Positions 1 to 6,440 of a stretch of 9,669 nt of DNA are shown in pieces. The notes under the pieces are model-generated. The model did not search any database, had not been told where the DNA came from, and saw only the letters and a program-made list of their open reading frames with translations. The translations under genes and the position numbers were made by a program. The DNA lies in assembly GCA_959604825.1 (NCBI GenBank), contig CAUHCN010000042.1, positions 1 through 9,669 on the forward strand, written 5' to 3'. How positions within the stretch are numbered: position 1 is the stretch's first letter; each line of letters opens with the position of its first letter. Origin of the DNA: an uncultured Collinsella sp. GTDB taxonomy: Bacteria > Actinomycetota > Coriobacteriia > Coriobacteriales > Coriobacteriaceae.

Positions 1-16
1 GCGCAACGCGTTGCGC
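1..16. repeat. Perfect 16-bp palindrome
   Basis: GCGCAACGCGTTGCGC reads identically on both strands, giving two 8-base arms with no spacer. It lies at the very edge of the window, so it may be part of a longer structure. It falls within the open frame at 1-126. No T-tract follows, so it is not a normal intrinsic terminator. A protein-binding site or a chance GC-rich palindrome are both possible. Confidence 0.5.
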
Positions 17-126
17 TGAGTCCTGAGGCTGTTGCAATGAAAATGAGAATCAAGGCGTTTAGGGAGTTGGATATACTAAATCTCAGTCAATTTGTTTTAA
101 ATACTTTCAAGATGATATGTTTCTAA
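1..126 (+). CDS. C-terminal end of an unidentified protein (5' end outside window)
   Basis: Frame 1 is open from the first base to a TAA at 124-126 and gives 41 residues, starting AQRVALSPEAVAMKMRIKAF and continuing RELDILNLSQFVLNTF. The pattern (alternating hydrophobics, then L-S-P-E-A-V followed by basic residues and R-x-L) resembles the winged or helical tail seen after the catalytic domain in ImmA/IrrE-type metallopeptidases (consensus like VS-x-x-A-x-x-x-R-L). That resemblance is from memory and over a very short stretch. It could equally be another small helical domain or a chance open frame. Base composition is AT-richer than the housekeeping genes to the right, matching the accessory block. 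No start can be assigned. Function is not established. Confidence 0.3.
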   Translation, partial: AQRVALSPEAVAMKMRIKAFRELDILNLSQFVLNTFKMICF

Positions 127-347
127 CCAAGCAACAGTACTCATATTTGCCATTTTTTGCCCACCGGGTTTATTTGAGGGCAACCCCCGCGTCTCCAACC
201 CGCCTCATAGCCGCTAAAACCCATCCAGCAACAGCTGTCGCACATTTTGGCAGAAAGCGAACGCCGCTCACGGAGCTGCACCCCACTATCACCGAACCAA
301 AATGAGAGCCGGGCATCCAAAAAACAAAATAGCGTACCCTCTTTCCA
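127..347. other. Gene-poor leader before the TOTE-type gene
   Basis: About 220 bases without a convincing gene. A 62-codon plus-strand frame (117-305) and an 84-codon minus-strand frame (141-395) cross it. Neither has a ribosome-binding site, and their predicted peptides are rich in Cys, Trp and Arg with no domain pattern. The nearest promoter-like bases are a TATACT at 72-77 and a weak TTGTTT/TATGTT pair (92-97 and 116-121, 18-bp spacing). Neither is convincing, so the promoter of the downstream gene is unresolved. Confidence 0.5.
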
Positions 348-3300
348 ATGAGCCCTGACAAGAACGGCATCTACATGAGCAACGTCACATATCAATACGC
401 CCTCATCGGGGACAAGTTATTCCAATTCGAGAGAACAGTCGCTCACGTATCGGAACCGTACAGTCAAATCGTTATCTGCAGCAGCGGTCCAGACATCCGT
501 TATACAACGCTGGAAGAATGGGAGAAAGCTGGCACATCTTTCGATAGACGGGCGCAGGTCGAGGGTATCGTCACCAGTGCGAGCCCAGCGCGCGACAAAC
601 TCGAGCTCTTCCGCAATCTCTTTTCTGGCCGCAAAGATGTCTACGCTCATGGGTACCGCAGAAAAGACGGAGGAATCGGCTATACGCCCGCCTGCGCAAA
701 TGAGTGGAAGTCAGGCATTTGCCCCAAAGCAAGCCACCAGAAAGTCAAATGCACGGAATGCAGCAGCCGCGTCTTCCCCGAGTTGAGCGATGCCGCGATC
801 ATCGCCCATTTCAGAGGCAATGACGATAGGCTTCGAGACGTTATAGGCCAATATGTGCTCGATAAAGACAGTAACACGAAAGTCCTGGTCATCGATTTTG
901 ACGGAGCCGATTGGAAAGAAGCGACGAATGCCATTCGACATGTCGCAAAAAGCCACGGAATCGATGTCGCAGTCGAGCGATCGAGATCGGGCGACGGCGC
1001 ACATGTCTGGTTTTTCTTCCTAGAGCTCGTCAGCGCAAAGACCGCACGAGATTTTGGAAGCGGCCTTATCACCGAAGCGGCGATACTGAACAAGACAATC
1101 ACCTTCAAAGCATTTGACCGAATGCTGCCCGCGCAGTCCACCATTCCTGAGGGCGGCTTTGGAAATCTCATAGCGCTGCCTTTTCAAGGAAAAGCGCAGC
1201 GAAAAGGGAACAGCGTATTTGTTGACGAGCAATTTGAGCCCTTTCCCGATCAATGGCTTTACCTTTCGCAAATCCAGTTAATCCCGCGCGTGACGGTGCA
1301 AAATCTGATCGAGAGCATCGAAAATAGGTCACATGGAATAGCAGCTGTTGCGGCGGCAAACACCGGTGTGCCACATTCCCAGAGACTGCGAAAGCGGCTC
1401 CCGCTCACACCGCGGGACTTCCCGTCATCGCTGTCCGTCACGCAGGCCGATATGCTCTATATCCCCGAAAAATCTCTGAGTCCCGCAGCTCAAATGGAAG
1501 TCCGCAGGCTTGCAACATTTGCCAACCCAGAATTCTTCCGCGCACAATCTATGCATCAATCGGTATTCGGCAAACCGCGGTTCATAGACCTCAGCGAACT
1601 TAGAGATGGCTACGTCGCGATTCCCAGAGGCTGCAAGGTTCAACTTGAGCGGCTGCTTCAAGAAGCCGGCGTTTCTGCCCACTATTTAGACAAACGCAAG
1701 TCGAGCAATCCAATTGTGATGGCATTTAAAGGGACTCTTCGCCCTGAACAACAAATTGTCGCTGAACAGATGCTCGGCTATGAAGACGGGATCATGTCCG
1801 CACCGACGGGGTTCGGCAAAACCGTCATCGGAGCTTATCTTATTGCTGCCATTGGTCTTCCAACGCTCGTCATCGTTCCTAAAACTGCGCTCATTGCCCA
1901 ATGGAAATCCCAACTCGAACGATTTCTCGACATCACGGACAACAGAGAGCCCGTCCGAACCCCAAAGGGACGAATCAGCAAAAGACAGCCTCCGCTCATT
2001 GGGCAAATCGGAGGAGGCAAGACCGCCATAAGCCGTCTCATCGACATTGCTTCATTCCAGTCGCTATCCGGCAAGGATCCCCAAACCGGCGAGTCATTAG
2101 CCAAGGAGTTTGTTCGCGATTACAGTCTCATCATCTGTGACGAATGCCACCATGCGGCCGCGCCACAGCTTGAGCTTGTCCTCAAGTCCGCTCCTGCCAA
2201 ATATGTATATGGCCTTTCCGCAACGCCCGAGCGTTCGGACGGACTCACGCGGGCACTCTCGATGCTCTGCGGCCCGGTTCGCTATGTCGTCGATCCAAAA
2301 ACGCAAGCAATCCAGCAGGGGATTCAGCGCATTGTTAGACCGCGTTTCACCGGAATTCGATTACCCACCTACGAACCAGGAGCATCCTTTAACCAAATTC
2401 TCGATCTCCTGTGTGTCCACGCCGCGAGAAACGAAGCAATTATCGAGGACGCCCTCGAGGCCGCATCAAACGGCCGGCATCCGCTTGTGCTATCTAAAAG
2501 AAAAAAGCATGCCGAAGAGCTATGCAGGCTACTTCAAAGCCGTGGACACGAACCCATACTCTTAACCGGAGAAATCGACGCCAAAGAAAGAAAAGCAATA
2601 CTGAAGAGTCTTCCCAGCTTTGAGCATGAGCATCGAATCATCGTCGCAACTGAAAGTCTTCTGGGCGAGGGCTTCGACCTGTCTTACCTTGACACTTTGC
2701 TCATTGCCACTCCAATATCTTGGGACGGCAGCATAACGCAGCAGGCAGGTAGGCTACACAGAAGCCACGAGGGCAAACAGCGGGTTGAGATATTCGACTA
2801 TGTTGACCTGTCGATACCCATGTTCGCGCGCATGTACCAAAAGAGGCTCAAGACCTACGCCAAGCTGGGATATAAAGTCTTTGCGGCAAACGACAACAGA
2901 CAGGACGATCGAAATATCCTCGTTAGGTCGGCAAGAGCCGTGGAGGCTTTAGCGAATGACATCGAGAACGCATCGAAAAGCATTTTTATTGCCGCACCCT
3001 ACGCGTCCGCCGCATGCCTTGAAAAGCTCGCCGCTGCACTCGCGGATGCCGCTACCCGTGGAATTGCCCTTGAGATTTCTATTGCTTCAACTCCACGCGA
3101 TGACGTGAAAGCGATTTTTGCCGAGATGAACGTCAACTATCTCATCAAAGCCGAAGGACGCCTGTGCGCATCAGTGATTGACGAGGAAACTGTCTGGTAC
3201 GGAGCTATTCCGTTGCTGGCTTTCCCAAAGAAAGAAGACTGCAGCATTCGTTTCAAAAGCAGCGAAGTCGCAGCCGAGCTTTTGAGCGAAATTCAGCGAA

Positions 3301-3359
3301 AAGTGGAACCGGAGGCCGCGGCGACGAACGGGGTACCCCCAGCAGTTGCGGTTAAATAG
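348..3359 (+). CDS. TOTE-type conflict protein: AEP primase + SF2 helicase + degenerate PLD domain
   Basis: 1003-residue multidomain protein, probably a cytosolic nucleic-acid-directed defence factor. Residues 1-80 form a variable N-terminal module. Residues 84-145 hold LELFRNLFSGRKDVYA and a likely zinc cluster, C116, C125, C135 and C138. Residues 150-320 match the archaeo-eukaryotic primase domain of TOTE systems: DFD at 183-185 (metal-binding acids), SGDGAH at 214-219 (nucleotide histidine) and D257 in FDRMLP, then GFGNLIALP. Residues 460-820 are an SF2 helicase: Walker A APTGFGKT 485-492, DECH 598-601, SAT 624-626, QQAGRLHR 798-805. Residues 860-983 are PLD-like, but the HxKx4D motif reads R938, C940, D945, so nuclease activity is unlikely. 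Length is normal for the family as I recall it. An in-frame TAG at 330-332 limits starts to ATG 348 or ATG 375 (MSNVTYQY); neither has a strong Shine-Dalgarno. No fused restriction nuclease is visible. Frequent AGA/AGG and ATA codons and lower GC suggest horizontal acquisition. Confidence 0.9.
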   Translation: MSPDKNGIYMSNVTYQYALIGDKLFQFERTVAHVSEPYSQIVICSSGPDIRYTTLEEWEKAGTSFDRRAQVEGIVTSASPARDKLELFRNLFSGRKDVYAHGYRRKDGGIGYTPACANEWKSGICPKASHQKVKCTECSSRVFPELSDAAIIAHFRGNDDRLRDVIGQYVLDKDSNTKVLVIDFDGADWKEATNAIRHVAKSHGIDVAVERSRSGDGAHVWFFFLELVSAKTARDFGSGLITEAAILNKTITFKAFDRMLPAQSTIPEGGFGNLIALPFQGKAQRKGNSVFVDEQFEPFPDQWLYLSQIQLIPRVTVQNLIESIENRSHGIAAVAAANTGVPHSQRLRKRLPLTPRDFPSSLSVTQADMLYIPEKSLSPAAQMEVRRLATFANPEFFRAQSMHQSVFGKPRFIDLSELRDGYVAIPRGCKVQLERLLQEAGVSAHYLDKRKSSNPIVMAFKGTLRPEQQIVAEQMLGYEDGIMSAPTGFGKTVIGAYLIAAIGLPTLVIVPKTALIAQWKSQLERFLDITDNREPVRTPKGRISKRQPPLIGQIGGGKTAISRLIDIASFQSLSGKDPQTGESLAKEFVRDYSLIICDECHHAAAPQLELVLKSAPAKYVYGLSATPERSDGLTRALSMLCGPVRYVVDPKTQAIQQGIQRIVRPRFTGIRLPTYEPGASFNQILDLLCVHAARNEAIIEDALEAASNGRHPLVLSKRKKHAEELCRLLQSRGHEPILLTGEIDAKERKAILKSLPSFEHEHRIIVATESLLGEGFDLSYLDTLLIATPISWDGSITQQAGRLHRSHEGKQRVEIFDYVDLSIPMFARMYQKRLKTYAKLGYKVFAANDNRQDDRNILVRSARAVEALANDIENASKSIFIAAPYASAACLEKLAAALADAATRGIALEISIASTPRDDVKAIFAEMNVNYLIKAEGRLCASVIDEETVWYGAIPLLAFPKKEDCSIRFKSSEVAAELLSEIQRKVEPEAAATNGVPPAVAVK

Positions 3360-3410
3360 GGACTGTTTTTGACTTATTAGCCGTCAATCAATCCCTATTC
3401 CACCGCAACT
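3344..3410. repeat. 19-bp imperfect inverted repeat overlapping the TOTE gene stop codon
   Basis: Left arm AGTTGCGGTTAAATAGGGA (3344-3362) pairs with right arm TCCCTATTCCACCGCAACT (3392-3410) at 17 of 19 positions. The 29-base loop holds a second short pair, TTGAC 3369-3373 and GTCAA 3383-3387. The gene's stop codon (TAG 3357-3359) is inside the left arm. The repeat fills the gap between the convergent TOTE and toxin genes. There is no T-tract after either arm, only a T5 run in the loop, so it is not a textbook intrinsic terminator. It may be a bidirectional mRNA 3'-end structure or an element boundary. Confidence 0.75.
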
Positions 3411-3423
3411 TAGAAATCGGCAA

Positions 3424-3732
3424 TCAGCCCTGCGGGCCCTGGAACAGCTCCTCATGCGAGCCCATTCTGACCAGCCGGATCACAGGATTAGTCTTATGCG
3501 GTAAGTAGAGAACGACCACGTCGACCAAGCCATCGGATAGGTGGAAATCGATGTGGCCGTTGTAGTTTCCGCCCGGGTTTGAAAGCTCATGGGCGCCATA
3601 TTCCGCGGGAAGCAAGCCGTGAGCTGCAAGCTCTGCGACTGCCGCCTTAAACTCACTCTTTAGCTGCGGATGCATGCGCATCGTTCGTTTGTAGTCCGCC
3701 TTAAATTGAGCCTCGACTTTAATCTCGAACAT
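3424..3732 (-). CDS. YafQ/RelE-type mRNA interferase toxin
   Basis: 102-residue protein of the RelE/ParE superfamily, closest in pattern to YafQ, a ribosome-dependent mRNA endonuclease. The C-terminal signature IRLVRMGSHEELF matches YafQ's LVRTGSHSxLF. By alignment with E. coli YafQ catalytic residues, H48, H64, D67, R89, H93 and F97 occupy the active-site positions; the family tryptophan after the Asp is replaced by G68. The insert NPGGNYNGHIDFH corresponds to the GNxxGYRxCH segment. The start ATG at 3732 is two bases after the antitoxin stop, with GAGGAA 5 bases upstream inside the antitoxin gene. The two are therefore almost certainly translated from one transcript. It converges on the TOTE gene. 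Expected to be neutralised by the upstream antitoxin. Confidence 0.88.
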   Translation of the reverse strand: MFEIKVEAQFKADYKRTMRMHPQLKSEFKAAVAELAAHGLLPAEYGAHELSNPGGNYNGHIDFHLSDGLVDVVVLYLPHKTNPVIRLVRMGSHEELFQGPQG

Positions 3733-3734
3733 CG

Positions 3735-4034
3735 CTATTCCTCATCGAGGAATGTCATAAGCTCATCAGCGTTGTTGAATGACGGGCTATCGTCCGGCAA
3801 AATCCCCAACTCATGAGCCTCGGCGATCACCATGGCACGCCTCGTCGCCTCGTTAGGCACCTCCGCCCTTCCTACAATCTCAAAAGGAATCTTTCGCTGA
3901 TTTACAAGCTGCCGAACGGCAAGATTGAGATAGGAATTGAGGCTGAGGCCGACCGAATCCAAGAACTCAGTCGCCTGCTCCTTGAGCCCCTCTTCGATGC
4001 GAACCGTCGTAGGCTTAACCGTTGCAGTAGACAT
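3735..4034 (-). CDS. RelB/DinJ-type antitoxin
   Basis: 99-residue antitoxin with an N-terminal ribbon-helix-helix domain. Residues 8-53 follow the RelB/DinJ layout: a beta strand (TTVRIEE), then LKEQATEFLDSVGLSLNSYLNLAVRQ and KIPFEI, where PF is the usual end of the DNA-binding domain. The acidic C-terminus (DDSPSFNNADELMTFLDEE) is the expected toxin-wrapping tail. The start at 4034 is supported by GAGGAGG (4041-4047) six bases upstream. It is the first gene of a two-gene cassette with the YafQ-like toxin, two bases apart. RHH antitoxins of this class normally repress their own promoter alone and with toxin; the inverted repeat just upstream (4061-4096) is a suitable operator. The residues past PFEI are longer than in E. 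coli DinJ. Confidence 0.88.
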   Translation of the reverse strand: MSTATVKPTTVRIEEGLKEQATEFLDSVGLSLNSYLNLAVRQLVNQRKIPFEIVGRAEVPNEATRRAMVIAEAHELGILPDDSPSFNNADELMTFLDEE

Positions 4035-4060
4035 ACGCGACCTCCTCGCCCTCGTCTTTT

Positions 4061-4096
4061 ACGTCAGTATACCCAATATAAATGTCAACCTGACGT
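4061..4096 (-). promoter_or_regulatory. Candidate operator/promoter of the toxin-antitoxin cassette
   Basis: ACGTCAG (4061-4067) and CTGACGT (4090-4096) form a perfect 7-bp inverted repeat around a 22-base AT-rich core. Read on the minus strand the core contains TTGACA followed after only 11 bases by TATACT. Both hexamers look like promoter elements, but the spacing is too short for them to work as one -35/-10 pair. TATACT alone, about 26 bases upstream of the antitoxin start, is the more likely -10. The placement suits autoregulation by the RHH antitoxin; which bases it contacts is unknown. Confidence 0.45.
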
Positions 4097-4148
4097 TAGA
4101 TAGCATCAGATTGCCATGCATATTCATGTCGCTGTGGGCACGATTGCT

Positions 4149-4907
4149 CTACATCAACCCGCCGAGCGCAATGTCGACGGCCTCGTTGAAGTCGTCAGTA
4201 ATGTGTACCAGATCCGGATCGAGCGGGCTGATCATACCGGCATCCATCACCGGGCCGTTGAGCCAGTCGAACAGGCCCTGCCAGTATTCGCTGCCCACCA
4301 AAACAAGCGGCATGCGCTTAACCTTGTGCGTCTGCACCAGCGTGAGTACCTCGAACATCTCGTCGAGCGTACCAAAACCTCCGGGAAACACGATGGCGCC
4401 CGAGCTGTATTTGACGAACATGGTCTTGCGCACAAAGAAGTAACGGAAGTCCATGCCGAGGTTCACGTATTTGTTGAGCCCCTGCTCGTGCGGAAGCTCG
4501 ATACCCAGGCCGACCGACTTGCCGTTGGCGCTCGCCGCTCCCCTGTTGGCCGCCTCCATGATGCCGGGGCCGCCACCGGTGATGACCGCCACGCCACGTT
4601 GCGCGATCTTGCGCCCGACGGTACGCGCTGCTTTGTAGAGCGGATCAGTCTTGGGCGTGCGGGCGCTACCGAAGATGGTCACCGCAGGTCCGAGCTCGGC
4701 AAGCGCGCCAAAGCCGTCGACAAACTCGGCCTGAATGCGCAGTACGCGCCACGGATCGGCGTGCAGCCAGTCGGTCGACTCCTCGGGCGCCAGCAGATTG
4801 GCGTAGGTGTTGTCCTTAGGAATCATGGGGCCGCGCATGACCACGGGGCCGCGGCGGTACGTCTCGTCGTAGGCGGGCTCGGCCTCGACGTTCTCATTCT
4901 TAATCAT
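4149..4907 (-). CDS. LOG family protein (TIGR00730), long form
   Basis: 252-residue LOG-family Rossmann-like protein. Plant and some bacterial members hydrolyse cytokinin riboside 5'-monophosphates to the free base and ribose 5-phosphate; the true bacterial substrate is often uncertain (AMP or related nucleotides). Both signatures are present: GGGPGIMEA at 111-119 and PGGFGTLDE at 175-183, the latter carrying the catalytic and phosphate-binding residues, with FFVRKTMF at 157-164. About 70 residues precede the core, including TDWLHADPWRVLRIQAEFVD, which I associate with the longer actinobacterial subgroup. I chose the ATG at 4907 because AGGAG (4913-4917) lies 5 bases upstream and MIKNENVE looks like a natural N-terminus; the frame opens 24 codons earlier but that part is low-complexity. 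The gene is downstream of tgt on the same strand with a 136-base gap, so co-transcription is possible. Confidence 0.9.
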   Translation of the reverse strand: MIKNENVEAEPAYDETYRRGPVVMRGPMIPKDNTYANLLAPEESTDWLHADPWRVLRIQAEFVDGFGALAELGPAVTIFGSARTPKTDPLYKAARTVGRKIAQRGVAVITGGGPGIMEAANRGAASANGKSVGLGIELPHEQGLNKYVNLGMDFRYFFVRKTMFVKYSSGAIVFPGGFGTLDEMFEVLTLVQTHKVKRMPLVLVGSEYWQGLFDWLNGPVMDAGMISPLDPDLVHITDDFNEAVDIALGGLM

Positions 4908-4912
4908 GGGTA

Positions 4913-4917
4913 CTCCT
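4913..4917 (-). promoter_or_regulatory. Shine-Dalgarno fixing the LOG gene start
   Basis: AGGAG on the minus strand, 5 bases before the ATG at 4907. No comparable site precedes the earlier in-frame ATG codons near 4979, so the shorter protein is preferred. Confidence 0.75.
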
Positions 4918-5043
4918 ATCGAGAAAAAGAAAAGCGAGCGGGGTCGACGCCATGCGCCAAACACCCGCCCGAACATCAACTAGTCGGTATGGTACCCACG
5001 ATGCATCATGCGCTTGCAAGGCATCGGTCAGCGGTCGCGGCTC

Positions 5044-6183
5044 TTAGTAATCCACCGCCGCAGGGCTGTTCATCCAGTCGCTCACGAACGCACCGTAGCG
5101 GCCCTCGATAATGGCCTGACGGGCACGCTGCATAAGGTTGAGCAGGTAGTAGATGTTGTGCATCGACAGCAGAATGCCGCCGAGCATCTCCTTCTGCGTG
5201 ACCATGTGACGGATGAGCGCACGGCTGTAACCGCCCGTGCACACCGGGCAGGTGCAGGTGGGATCGATGGGACCGTCGTCGTGCGCAAAGCGAGCGTTGC
5301 GGAAGTTGAGGCGACCCTCGCTGGAGAATGCCGTGCCCATACGGCCGGTGCGCGTCGGCAGCACGCAGTCAAACATGTCGATGCCCACGCCAACGCCGCG
5401 CACGAGCGTGGTCGGGTTGCCGACACCCATCAGGTAGCGCGGCTTATGCTTGGGCATGTACTCGCTCACGAGCGGCGCCAGGGTCTCGAACATGGTCTCG
5501 TGATCCTCGCCCACCGAATAGCCACCGATACCATAGCCCGGGAAGTCGCCGCACTCCTCCAGATGGCGCAGCGAACGCAGGCGCAGATCCAGGTGCATGC
5601 CGCCCTGAACGATGCCAAAGAGCGCCTGGTCATCGCGGGTATGCGCCTTATAGCAGCGCTCGGCCCACATGCTCGACAGCTCAACGGCGCGCTCAACGTA
5701 GGCGCGCGTGGCGGGATAGCCCGGGCACTGGTCGAGCTGCATGCAAATGTCGGAACCGAGCTTCATGGCGATTTCCATGTTGTCCTCGGGCGTCCAAAAC
5801 ACGTGGCGGCCGTCGTAATCGTTGACGATAAAGCGCACGCCCTCATCGGTGAGCTTGACGGCATCGTTGTGGCTGAAGACCTGGAAACCGCCCGAGTCGG
5901 TGAGGATGGGGCCGTGCCAGTTCATGAACTTGTGCAGGCCGCCCAGCTCGGCGATGGTATCCTCGCCGGGACGCATGGACAGATGATAGGTATTGGCGAG
6001 CACGATCTGGGCGCCGAGCTTCTTGACAGTCTCGGTAGGAATGCCCTTGACGTTTGCCTTAGTGCCCACGGGCATAAAGATCGGCGTCTCGATGTCGCCG
6101 TGCGGGGTGTGCAGTACGCCGGCGCGCGCGTGCGTCGTCGGATCCTCGGTAATCGGGTCGAATTTAAAAAGGTTCTGGTCCAT
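5044..6183 (-). CDS. tgt: tRNA-guanine(34) transglycosylase
   Basis: 379-residue bacterial Tgt, a TIM-barrel enzyme that swaps guanine 34 of GUN-anticodon tRNAs for preQ1 on the way to queuosine. Visible family hallmarks: TDSGGFQVFS with D96 (acid/base), GIVQGG 190-195 and GGYSVGE 220-226 (substrate recognition), GIDMFDCVLPTRTGR with nucleophile D272, and the zinc site C310, C312, C315 and H342. The spacing from D272 to the first zinc cysteine (38 residues) equals that in Zymomonas mobilis Tgt. Length is normal, with no frameshift. Start ATG 6183 has AGGAG (6193-6197) nine bases upstream. A TATAAT box at 6221-6226 is a good -10. The LOG gene follows on the same strand. No queA or queuosine synthesis genes are in the window. 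Confidence 0.97.
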   Translation of the reverse strand: MDQNLFKFDPITEDPTTHARAGVLHTPHGDIETPIFMPVGTKANVKGIPTETVKKLGAQIVLANTYHLSMRPGEDTIAELGGLHKFMNWHGPILTDSGGFQVFSHNDAVKLTDEGVRFIVNDYDGRHVFWTPEDNMEIAMKLGSDICMQLDQCPGYPATRAYVERAVELSSMWAERCYKAHTRDDQALFGIVQGGMHLDLRLRSLRHLEECGDFPGYGIGGYSVGEDHETMFETLAPLVSEYMPKHKPRYLMGVGNPTTLVRGVGVGIDMFDCVLPTRTGRMGTAFSSEGRLNFRNARFAHDDGPIDPTCTCPVCTGGYSRALIRHMVTQKEMLGGILLSMHNIYYLLNLMQRARQAIIEGRYGAFVSDWMNSPAAVDY

Positions 6184-6220
6184 AAACTGGAACTCCTTGG
6201 TTGCGGTTCATACGCAAACC

Positions 6221-6226
6221 ATTATA
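6221..6226 (-). promoter_or_regulatory. Probable -10 element of tgt
   Basis: Perfect TATAAT on the minus strand, 37 bases before the tgt ATG, leaving a 5' leader of roughly 30 bases. No good -35 hexamer is found at 16-18 bases. A small inverted repeat CGGGCAACCCG (6227-6237) sits just upstream, between where the -35 and -10 would be, and could be a regulator site. Confidence 0.5.
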
Positions 6227-6296
6227 CGGGCAACCCGCAAGAAGCACCGACTCGACAGAAACTGGCGCGAGGAGGATACGGCAGGGACACGGCAAG

Positions 6297-6336
6297 TGAG
6301 CGTGGATTTTTGGACGCTTACCGGATGAGCGTGGAT
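6297..6336. repeat. 11-bp direct repeat TGAGCGTGGAT, two copies
   Basis: TGAGCGTGGAT occurs at 6297-6307 and again at 6326-6336, 29 bases apart. The second copy runs directly into the left arm of the 14-bp inverted repeat. The arrangement suggests duplication of part of that hairpin element. Confidence 0.7.
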
Positions 6337-6386
6337 AATCTCCCACTTTTGCCCAAAGCACAGCCCAAAAACGGGAGATTATCCAC
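6331..6386. repeat. 14-bp perfect inverted repeat with 28-base loop
   Basis: GTGGATAATCTCCC (6331-6344) pairs perfectly with GGGAGATTATCCAC (6373-6386). The loop has TTTTGCCC and GCCCAAAA-like mirrored pieces. A short CTTTC follows on the plus strand, too weak for a standard terminator. I recall similar GGAGATTATCCACGCTCA-type sequences between genes in Collinsella, which would make this a dispersed REP-like repeat, but that needs a genome search. Confidence 0.7.
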
Positions 6387-6440
6387 TTTCATTCTGCGGG
6401 CACTCATTTAAGTACGTCCCCGATGAGTGGAGCTATTTAC

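Noticed and set aside
680..1171. 163-codon minus-strand frame inside the TOTE gene
   Set aside because: It is antisense to the conserved primase domain and has no start signal or domain pattern.
1998..2027. Second P-loop-like string GQIGGGKTA in the helicase (residues 552-560)
   Set aside because: It resembles a Walker A, but as I recall the family has GQIGGGK here as a conserved helicase turn. The true Walker A at 485-492 is complete and correctly placed before DECH.
4908..5043. Intrinsic terminator between tgt and the LOG gene
   Set aside because: A pyrimidine-rich TTTTCTTTTTC tract exists on the minus strand, but the only stem before it is about five base pairs with a long loop. Too weak to call.
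4116..5111. 331-codon plus-strand open frame across the LOG gene
   Set aside because: It lies antisense to a well-supported gene, has His/Arg/Val-rich composition with no domain pattern and no ribosome-binding site. It is an artefact of the GC-rich third positions of the real gene.
5008..6411. 467-codon plus-strand open frame across tgt
   Set aside because: It is antisense to tgt, whose catalytic and zinc residues are all intact. The frame is repetitive in composition and has no recognisable motif.
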